Origin: Anisodus tanguticus
Lineage: Eukaryota; Streptophyta; Magnoliopsida; Solanales; Solanaceae
NCBI GenBank assembly: GCA_034509755.1
Contig: CM067561.1
Coordinates: 8,436,646-8,500,645 of the forward strand
Direction: 5' to 3'
Length of the DNA stretch: 64,000 bases
A model generated the notes under the pieces. It was given only the letters and a program-made list of their open reading frames with translations. It did not search any database and had not been told where the DNA came from. Every line of letters begins with the position of its first letter. Position 1 is the first letter of the stretch. A program made the translations under genes and the position numbers. Shown here in pieces: positions 55,351 through 64,000 of this stretch.

Positions 55351-56150
55351 GTAGTTACACACTAGGACACATTCAATAAGGGGAAGATGACTAAGCCAAG
55401 AGAAGCCTCATCCCGGGATGACATGGACAAGCGTGTACACGGCCATATGAGGATCATGCACCATCTAGAAGATGTGATCTTCAAGATCGACAAACTGTGT
55501 GTGTAGTTCATCAAGGACTCATTTTGGTGAAGCCGAGGGGTTGGCCGAGTTGTTCTCCTTACCAATCGACCAAGGGGCATGCATCTCAACACACTCCAAG
55601 GAGCTCATTCAAGTGCTAACTAACCATATATGGAAACCATCAAAGAAGGTTCTAAACCATTGTATTTGGACGTGAATCTCCCATCGGCCGAGGACCCCTC
55701 CCCTCCCTCTTGTTCCACCTAGTCAACTAAGTCTTAGTTTGTGTCTTTATGTTTTCCTTCTAGAAGGGTCATTGCTCAACTATAAAAGGAGCCCTTAGGA
55801 TATTGTATGGAGCAAAGTTTTTTTGATATAAAATTTGAGTGTTTATTCATTTTGCTAAGTCTTTCAATTCGGGATTGAACTTCTTAGTTGATCCCCTGGG
55901 AGGGTCGCTCGGTTCTCTGGGAAAACCACATATCTTTATAAGGTTTCGGATCAACCTTGCTATGTTAGTTTTGAGCCTAGCGGTAAACAAACCTCAACCT
56001 AGTCCTTGTGAAATTGATCACAACATACTTGGAGACCACACTTTCAATTGACTCCTCGTGTTACCATCCAAGAACCCCATATCGACCGAATTGTGACTTG
56101 GTGTGTAATTGGATTGTAGTATGCATATCTGTGCCCATTCCTTATTTCAA
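55351..56150 (+). repeat. Retroelement LTR/leader fragment
   Basis: Contains a TATA-like CTATAAAAGGAGCCC (about 55781) followed by an AT-rich R-like stretch, and upstream frame fragments (55380-55690) with a charged 'SSRDDMDKRVHGHM' phrase that could be a gag remnant. The exact family is unknown. Confidence 0.35.
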
Positions 56151-56839
56151 TTACTTGTTTGTTTACACCACCACCCTCTAGAGCATCTCACAAATATCTC
56201 CACTAAAGCTCACTACCCGCACCCAACCATAAACACCCGCAAGTACAAACAACCACCCCAACGTCTCACCGAACCCTTTTCTCAGACCCTCACTGCCTCA
56301 GGTTATTTACGTGACCTTAGATCCACCAAATCCCGACCACCACCCTGATACACAACCCACATGTAACTACCATGCAAAGCACATTGACGCGATTCCAACC
56401 ATACTTACCCGAAACATCCACCATACCTCACACTGTCCGACCTTGCCGATTAACTGAAAACGCCATTTTCCTTGCCTACTTTTGGATCAACCCAAATCTC
56501 ACCAACACCCGAACCACTTACCAACTCAAAGCCCTCCATACTTACATCAAGTTTGCTTATAAAACTCTCTGTAGGATAAAATTTGTCCCTATAACACTCA
56601 GTAAATTTGGTTTGGTGTTAATGTGTTAAATGAGTATTAATGTGGTATTTTAGATATATGAAGTTCTATCAAGATGAGTTTGGGTGAAAATAGTTGATTT
56701 AAGATGAAGACGAATCAGTGTATAAGATTCTATAGAATCGACTAAATTGACGATAGTTCTGACTTTCCTCTTGTATACATGAAAATTCATTGAGAATATG
56801 AGAAAACTTAAAATAGTTGTAGCACTTTGAAATATCATT
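56151..56839 (+). other. Spacer, no recognised gene
   Basis: Pro/Thr-rich small frames (56109-56348, 56372-56629) show no known domain. Possibly decayed retroelement leader. Confidence 0.25.
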
Positions 56840-57350
56840 CCAACTATATATGGCCCAGATCAAACAGAGATGCGAGCAAAATGTATCATCATTTTACCGA
56901 TCTGCATTTCGCAGGTCGTGTCACAAGAACACCCGAAGTTGTGCCTCTCTGGCATAAGTTGCGATTAAGCTTCGGCCCGCAGGTCACACCTGCGTCTCAC
57001 GGGTTGTGTCACATGTGGCGACGCTTCTATAAAAGTTCAGGACGTGAATTTGTTTTGGAATTTATTAACAACTGAACATGGTTTCTAAATTGATAATGAC
57101 GTGATACACCCTATTAACGGGATGATGAATATAATTCATAATGAATAATTTAGCTATCATGATATGACTTGTGATTCGACTTCCATGCCATAATTTATGA
57201 TTCGGCTAATGTGCCATGATTCTATTATTTGTGTTTGGCCTAGTTACTCGGAAGAAAAGGTAGTCACTTGAATCCTAGTGGATTTTGCCAGGCCATTCGG
57301 GAGGAAGAGTGATCATCGAGGGTTGATGGCCCCAGTGCGGTTCATACATA
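56840..57350 (+). repeat. Gypsy LTR fragment (plus strand)
   Basis: 'GCAGGTCGTGTCACA', 'CTATAAAAG' (about 57027) and the 'GGCCATTCGGGAGGAAGAG', 'GATCATCGAGGGTTGATGG', 'CCCCAGTGCGGTTCATA' series (57292-57347) belong to common Solanaceae Gypsy LTRs. Boundaries are uncertain. Confidence 0.4.
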
Positions 57351-57929
57351 GTTGATACAATATTAAATGCGTAAATCAAAGAGGACAACAAGAAATTGAA
57401 AGATATAGAGGTAGACACAAAAAAAATATCAAAAGCAACCACAGTCTATGTTAAAGATTCAAACCTCAATTGATTATCAATCCAAAGAACCTAATCTATT
57501 AGGGAGACCTCAAGCGAATTGGATTCCCCAACAACATTCCTTTCCAAAATAAGATGGAATCACTAGCTTCCACAAGCTCTCAACTCTCAAAAGTAGAAAA
57601 ATATCAATATTTAAGATAGTCTACCTATCAAAATGACCCAAGCTAGATATTTATAATTTTAGGCTAGGTTATTACACAGAAGGCCCAAAAGTATCGAAAC
57701 TTCTCATCATTTTTGCGAAAGTAACCAAAAATAGCCTAACTTCGATGCTTTCTCTTCTTCGCTTTGTCTTCCCATGCATTCATCAACACTTGAAATTCCC
57801 GGGAAGGATCTAGGGTGTACTCAAGTACGTCCATCTTCATGAACAACCCTTGTAATTCTTGAAGTTCACGAGCTTGGATCCTTGTGAAAGGCCTTGATGC
57901 AACTTGGGTTGTACCACTCTCCCCATCTT
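57351..57929 (-). other. Chromovirus 3' region
   Basis: Non-coding DNA after the pol end of the minus-strand chromovirus. No gene is recognised; LTR text is not clearly delimited. Confidence 0.35.
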
Positions 57930-59520
57930 AAAAAGAATTTGTCCTCAAATTTAAGGGGTCACCATCATTCATGTCAAAGAGAGAAAGATGACAAACATTG
58001 AAGGTGTTATAGACTTGGTATTCGAGATGAAGGTCAATCTTATATACATTATCATTAAGGTGCTCAAGTACTTCAAATGGACCATCTTCTCTTGGCATCA
58101 ACTTGCTCTTCCTTTTATTGGGAAATCTTTCCTTGCGAAAATGTACCCAAACTAATCTCCCGGTTCAAGTACAATTCGCTTGCGGCCTTTGTTTGCCCTA
58201 TTGACCACATCTTGGTTCTTCTTTTCAAGGTGAATCCTCACCTTCTCATGCAATTTCTTCATGGCCTCGACACTTTTATTTCTATCTAAACTAAAAACAA
58301 CATCTTGAGATAAAGGGGTGAGATCTAAAGGAGTTAGTGAATTAAAATCACGAACAACATCAAATGGAGTCATTCCAATAGTACTATGAATAACTCGATT
58401 GTAAGCAAATTCAACTATACAACCTCAGTTTGACCATCGATTTGTGGGTGACAAGAAGTAGAAAACAATAATCTAGTTCCTAGTTGTCTCCATAATTCCT
58501 TTCAAAAGTGGCTAAGGAATGTAGAGTCCCTATCACTCACTATTGATTTTGGAATACCATGCAATTTGACTATATTCTCAACAAACAAAGATCCAACATG
58601 AGACGATTCATCACATTTATGACATGCACTAAAATGAGCAATCTTTGAGAATTGATCAACTACAATAAAAATACTATATTTTCTCCTTTTAGTCATTGGT
58701 AATCCCAACACAAAATCCATAAAAAAATTAAGACAAGGTTTTTGAGGGGTGGGGATATGGGTATAAAATCCATGGGGGAGAAGCTAGACTTACCACTTCG
58801 ACATTCAAACATTAACCACAAAATTTTGTAATATCGTTACGCATTTTAGGCCAAGAAAATTGTTCCTCAAGGATTCCCATGGTTTTATCAATTCCGAAAT
58901 GACACATCAAACCCCTCATCATGTGTCTCTCTCACAAAAAAGTTTCCTCCAAGAGATCATGGGCACACATAGCCGTTTTTTCTTGAACAAGTAACCATCA
59001 AACTTAGAAAAAGGAGTAGAAGGACTATCCTTAAGCCACATTTTCCTTTATCATTCTTCGCAATGTTGATATATTTTCGCAAATATGAGGTCCTTGGGAT
59101 ACAATGTCTTCAAGCTTTCAAAATCCATTAATTTGAAAGACAAATTATTAACCAAAACATGTATTCTAGAGAAGGCATTTGCCACCACATTATCCTTCCC
59201 CTTTTTGTAATAAGGGAAAGTTTAAGAAATTCAACCCATTTGGCATGCCATTTGTTCAATTTTCCTTGGACCTTAAGGTACTTCAAGGACTCATGGTCCA
59301 TCTGAATAACAAACTCTTTAGGCCACAAGTAATGTTATCAATTACCCAAATCTCTAATCAAAGCATACAATTCAAGATCATAGGTGGAATATTTCAAAAT
59401 CGTACCTTTTAGCTTTTCGCGAAAATAGGCAATGGTTTTTGGTCTTGCATCAAAACGGCACCAATGCCTACTTTGTTTTAAGGTCTCAAAGGCCTTTGTT
59501 TGCTCCTCACCCCAAGAAAA
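57930..59520 (-). pseudogene. Chromovirus RNase H and integrase relic
   Basis: Minus-strand frames. 59328-59128 has FVIQMDHESLKYL and HAKWVEFLK (RNase H). 58720-58502 has MDFVLGLPMTKR, IFIVVDQFSKIAHF and KSIVSDRDSTFLSHF (integrase core Asp residues). 58373-58152 has FDVVRDFNSLTPLDLTPL and NKGRKRIVLEPGD. Text below 58152 resembles the C-terminal segment (FPNKRKSKL-like, GPFEVLEHLNDN) and ends near 57930 without an obvious chromodomain. Phrases fit the Galadriel/CRM-like chromovirus group. Stops and frameshifts throughout. Confidence 0.7.
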
Positions 59521-59558
59521 GGATTTATCATTTCAAGTTACTTCAGTCAAGAGAGCGG

Positions 59559-60443
59559 CTATGGTGCTAATTCCTTAACAAACCACCTATAGAAACTAAT
59601 CAATCCATGAAAACTTCTCACATACCCGAAGGATTTAGGAGTTGGCCAATTATTAATAGCTTCTATTTTGAATTTATCAACCTCAGTGTCTCTTGAACTC
59701 ACAACAAAACCTAAGAAAACAACTTTATCAACACAAAAAGAGAATTCAACCATATTACTATAAAATTGTTCTTGCCTAAGCACTTTAAACACACTTTTCA
59801 AATGATCATCCATGGTTCTACTATACACCAAGATATCATCAAAGTTAACAACCACAAATTTTTAAATAAAAGGTTTTATCAACGCATGAATGTAGTAGGA
59901 GCGTTAGTGAGACCAAAAGGCATCACCAACCAGTCATAGACCAAATTTGGTCTTGAATGCCATTTTTCACTCATCTCCGAGTTTCATCCAAATTTGATGG
60001 TAACCGTTCCTAAGATATATCTTAGAGAATATGCATGAACCATTAAATTAATCAAGCATGTCATCAAGATGAGGAATGAGATGACGATACTTTATCATTA
60101 TCTTGTTGATGGCTCGTGAATCAACACATATGCACCACGTTTCATCTTTCTTTAGAACCAAGATCACTAGCACCGCACATGGGTTCATACTTTCTCGCAT
60201 CACTCCATTTTCAAGGAGTTCATCTACTTATTTTTTAAGTTCTTTGGTGTCCTCCGGATTGGCTATATAAGCCGATTTGTTTGGAAATTGAGACCTCATG
60301 ACAAAATCAATTTGGTGCTCATTTCTCCTTAAGGGAGGTAACCTCTTTGGAAGTTCCTTATGGAACACATTATCACAGTCCTGCAAAAGATAAGAAATAG
60401 AACTAGGCAAAGAAGAGGTTAGTTCATTAGTTTGCAAGTCCCT
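59559..60443 (-). pseudogene. Chromovirus reverse transcriptase relic
   Basis: Minus-strand 60443-60228 encodes the RT start (PPLRRNEHQIDFVM..., NPEDTKELKK), lost before at the inserted LTR. 59855-59559 encodes the FDD box region (VVNFDDILVYS; the expected Tyr of YFDD is Asn, about 59846), VVFLGFVVSS and SFGYVRSFHGLISFYRWFVKE. The middle (60227-59860) is read only in fragments with stops. Upstream gag and protease are absent from this window. Confidence 0.75.
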
Positions 60444-62640
60444 TGTCATGACTCCTTTTAGGAATCGTGGTGGATCCTACACTTTTCTCACTAGCAGGCG
60501 AACCACTCCCCAATTATCCAACACAAGATAAGTAAGAAATATGGAATAACAATTACTTAATAAATCTATCTGATCATTATATAAGATGCTGAAATATAAA
60601 TCTGAGAATCATAAGTACAACCCCAAAAATCTGGTCAAGAATACAAGAGGTCTAATACGAATACAAAGCCAAAAATAAAGTAGCATAGTCTAAATGTCTG
60701 AACATGTCTCTCGGATAAATAAAAGACAGGAAATAGATGAGCGCATCCAAGGGTATGCCGAAAGGTAAATTCTCACTCTAAATCACTCGAGACCGCCGGC
60801 TCAGACTCAGCCACGTAGTCCTGAACTGGTGAAAGGTGTTGTATCTACATCCAAAAATAATGCAACAATTATAGTATGAGTACACAATGTATCCCGTAGG
60901 CATCATAGACCGACAACGACGGAAGATACATAATAGAGATAAATATCAAGTTAACCTGCAAGAAATTCTATACTAAACAGTTTCATGGTCATATAAGTCA
61001 CCTAGTTCACATAACGGTTTACTGAATCAATTAAGACACTTCATTCATATAAGGGTTCATGAATCATGTATGTCACCACATTTTCATAAGAGTTTAATAA
61101 CCAATAATTCAAGTATCAGGTAATCAGTTAAATTTGCTTTCTATCAATGAGACATCCAAGTCTCATAAACCTATCCAACCAATTCACAATCAAAATGTAA
61201 TTAATGAATAGTATGTGTATGATATGAATGCAATGCATATGCCATGTACCTTTTATCTCTAGTATACAAACGTTCAAATTATATGAATTGCACACCCATA
61301 TGGGACCCGTGAAGTCTATATACTCATCCGAAATTTCTCATGGATCCCAACTCTTAGCTGTAATATCATCTATTGCAGGCGTGCAACTCAGTCCTCCGCG
61401 TATCATCATCATCTCAATGTTTCCAACCATCTCATAAAATAACTTACCTTTTTGATCTTATTGGACCCACAATATTTCCATACCACTCGCATTTCAATAT
61501 CAATAGAACCATGTAAATGAAAATTCAAGGCAAGTAATCAGAATGTATGAGATGCAAATCAAGTATAGAGATGAATATCACATGCTTTTATAATTCATTA
61601 ACACATACTTCATGTAATTCAAGATATCATATCGAAAGCTATGTGATGAATAAACACACAATATCAAGTAACGAGACAATCCCACATAATGGCGACAAGC
61701 CCAAATAACAGCAGTTAGAATCAGCTTAAGGCTGACTCCACAAATCACCCATCATCATAGTTCAACACTGGTACCCACCCAAGCGTTCATCACAACCGCT
61801 AAGGTGGGACCCCCAAACACATTCAATACCTCTCAACATTTATAACTAATACGTACTTCTATCGAAGTCTACAAAGAGAAATCGTAGCCTACCTCAAAGC
61901 CGAGCAGGAGCCACGAACGGTCAACCTTCTACGCACACCTTGCCCTTTCAGAGCGCCTCGTAGTAATCGTAGTATAAAATACATAGATTCTACATTAATA
62001 ATTAAGTTAAAATTCACATAAAGACTTAGTCCTTAAACATACGAAATGACACTTAAAACCAACCCCTGGCTCACAGTGCCAAAATCCTAAATTTATTACT
62101 CGAATAACATAAATACATACTAGACAGTCATATCCTTAAGTTAATTAAAAAACTAACCCCAATTAGACCTTCAATTGCATGATTAAATAAAACCCCAATT
62201 CTAAACCCTATATTTTTTCCCAAATTGAAAAGAGTTTCCATTAATAAATTAAACTCTACAACGTGATCAACTACCATTAAACAATGCTTATTTATAATAT
62301 CAAGACAATCTAAATCAAAGTACACCCTCAAATCAAAACTTCATCCCCTCTTATTCTTAGCATGAAACCTAAGACTCATTTTCCACAAATTGTAATCTAT
62401 ACCAAGATTAGATACCTTAAAATATGGAATATAATCACAAAGGGTGAAGAATTTTACCTCTAATGAAGAACTCAACCAAAACTTTCAAGAATCACCCTTA
62501 GACAACACTAGAACCGAGATATGATATTTTAGGAAAGTGAAATAATTCTAGATATAATAATACACTGACTAAATAGCGATCCCGCACTGGCAAAATCGAT
62601 CTCGTAGCGGCGGCCTCGCTGCAGCGGAGAAAGTCCGAAA
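60444..62640 (-). mobile_element. Del/Tekay-like LTR inserted in the chromovirus (minus)
   Basis: In minus orientation the text ends ...GGAGTCATGACA at 60444 and includes GGGGAGTGGTTCGCCTGCTA (about 60510) and 'CAGCGGAGA' near 62620. The 61680-61830 stretch corresponds (reverse complement) to 29930-30110 of the plus-strand LTR. It breaks the RT at its start. The far (5') end is unclear (about 62640) and may be truncated, so a solo LTR versus a partial copy cannot be decided. Confidence 0.6.
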
Positions 62641-63144
62641 TTGATATATTCATGTGTCCTTGGCTTTTGAAAGAATTTAAGGTAAAAGAACGACTTAAGG
62701 ATTCAAAGTGATTATTTCTTCGTCATTGACTTATACTGAATATTCATGAGATGTTATCATTTGTTTTGAACTATTTCTCAATACTGTTTTTAATTACAAT
62801 TATTACTTATATATTTTGCTTTGATCTATTGTCTCGGAGACATTCAGAGTATCCATTACTCAGGCATACCATTGTTGTTTTTAATGGTATGTTACGTAAC
62901 GAAGAAGAGCAGGTTCGTGATACGCATACGGAGTAGGAGAACTTGCTAATTTCTAGACCTATTGGTGAGCTCCTTTTTCATTCGTGGGACACCCATCTAT
63001 CTTAGTTTATTGCTTTTAGTTTCGGGCTGCGTCCCAATGTTAGACATTTATTTATTTATCTTAGAAGCTACATAGTTGTTATTCTTGGCTATATTTGTTT
63101 TAAAAGTAACCACTAATGTTCCATACATAAAAATAACAATAAAA
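62641..63144 (+). other. LTR-like debris
   Basis: Contains phrases (TTCGTGATACGCATACGGAG, GACCTATTGGTGAGCTCC, CGGGCTGCGTCCCAATGTTA) seen in Gypsy LTR tails of Solanaceae. The 61-codon frame 62751-62936 is noise. Confidence 0.35.
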
Positions 63145-63683
63145 TACAGTCAAAACTCTCTATAACATTTCACTATAACGACCTGATTTTCTCCGGAATC
63201 AATTTTTCATGTTATATTTTACTTATTTAATAGCATTCCACTTAGAACAACAATGAAATTCATTGTAATGGTACACTCTTTGTAAAATTACCTTTATAAC
63301 AGTAATACTCAAATATTGTGATAATTTTTTAAGTAAATATATCATGTATAAAAATAAAATTATTAAAGTCTTCCATTAATTTTAAATGCATATGTTCCTT
63401 ATATTTTAATCCCTTATCGGTATGGTATAACTAGTTATAAATTTATTAATAATTTATTAGCCTTTTAAATTTTTAATTAATGAGATATGAAAATCAATTG
63501 TGATTTTAAAATTAACAAATATATTGTTTTCATTTATAACCTAAAATTATAAAAAAATAATTATTTAAATATTTTTATTTATAACAGATAAATATCAATT
63601 TATATGCACATAACAATACCTCACGCTAGCAACTATAAAATTGGAACAAACAAATACTGTCATTTGAGAAAGATTTGACCGTA
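63145..63683. mobile_element. Emigrant/pogo-like MITE
   Basis: Flanked by TA on both sides (63145-63146 and 63682-63683). Left terminus CAGTCAAAACTCTCTATAAC; right terminus (reverse) CGGTCAAATCTTTCTC-like. The interior is AT-rich and non-coding (about 535 bp). TIR text resembles CAGTAAAACCTCTATAAA-type Emigrant MITEs of the Tc1/mariner-pogo group, which use TA targets. Confidence 0.65.
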
Positions 63684-64000
63684 TAAGTAGGGAATTATCG
63701 AAGTGAAAAACGCACCCCTAGAAGCAAAGGAGTTTTGTTTGACTGCATCATAGAAGACCGTGAAGGAAATGACTATTCTTGTGTGTTGCCTGCGTTCCGC
63801 ACGCTTGCCCTTCCAATTTCCCAAATATTATTCTCTTCCCCCAACTCCCCTTTCTTTACGTCTTTGTTTTTTTTAATTACATCTGCTTTAAATTTTGAAC
63901 TGTCAGTAATCCTTAATAAATGTGACACAAATCACACAATTAGTAGGCCTTTGGCCATAAAAATAAAAAAATATTTCACTTTTTTGGAATTTTTGAAATT
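63684..64000. other. Right-edge segment, no recognised feature
   Basis: Moderately mixed composition; short pyrimidine-rich tracts (63820-63870). No gene or repeat is recognised. It could be the edge of a unique region. Confidence 0.3.

Noticed and set aside
56109..56629. Two Pro/Thr-rich frames
   Set aside because: No domain, no start context; likely chance or decayed retroelement leader.
63684..64000. Possible promoter of a neighbouring gene
   Set aside because: No TATA or coding signal supports it within the window.

Overview
The window looks like intergenic heterochromatin from a dicot plant nuclear genome, most likely Solanaceae. The evidence is indirect: it is AT-rich, it holds plant-only retroelement families (Tat/Ogre-like and chromoviral Ty3/Gypsy, several Copia lineages), a relic of a solendovirus/cavemovirus-like pararetrovirus, a fragment resembling the Solanaceae TS-type SINE, and a TA-flanked pogo/Emigrant-like MITE. 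I see no convincing host gene, tRNA, rRNA or CRISPR array. Almost every recognisable protein belongs to a transposable element or integrated virus, and most carry stops or frameshifts.

Layout. 1-2060: fragments of Gypsy-type LTRs. 2065-3998: Copia integrase relic split by an 893-bp solo LTR (2438-3330) with a perfect 5-bp target duplication. 4003-5971: hAT transposase relic whose GC-rich 3' terminus abuts a truncated LTR. 5972-27026: a very large Tat/Ogre-like Gypsy element with a truncated left LTR, tRNA primer site, a DUF7745-like ORF1, an intact extra ORF of 280 codons, gag, protease, RT with two RNase H domains, integrase, five families of tandem repeats and a 5.2-kb right LTR. 27027-31090: 3' part of a Del/Tekay-like Gypsy element into which the Ogre-like element appears to have jumped. 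31095-40293: an old Copia element holding an Ale-like Copia relic, which in turn holds a complete Copia element (32405-39426); the nesting is supported by target-site duplications. 40567-44632: an internally deleted Ale-like Copia element with LTRs and target duplication (40719-44506), inserted in a MITE-like repeat. 44633-46915: AT-rich spacer with a 16-G run and SINE-like traces.

46916-54914 is the most striking unit. It is a near full-length endogenous pararetrovirus on the minus strand. Reading leftward, a leader is followed by movement protein, coat protein with zinc knuckle, protease, RT-RNase H and a putative transactivator. A 427-bp direct repeat at both ends makes it terminally redundant, implying a circular genome of about 7.57 kb. 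It is decayed by stops and frameshifts.

54915-64000: more LTR fragments, a minus-strand chromovirus relic (57930-60443) cut by a Del/Tekay-like LTR (60444-62640), and an Emigrant-like MITE (63145-63683).

The pieces do not form a cellular pathway. They record successive insertions followed by decay and at least one large deletion near position 4000. Family calls come from reading translated motifs by eye; lineage names are provisional.
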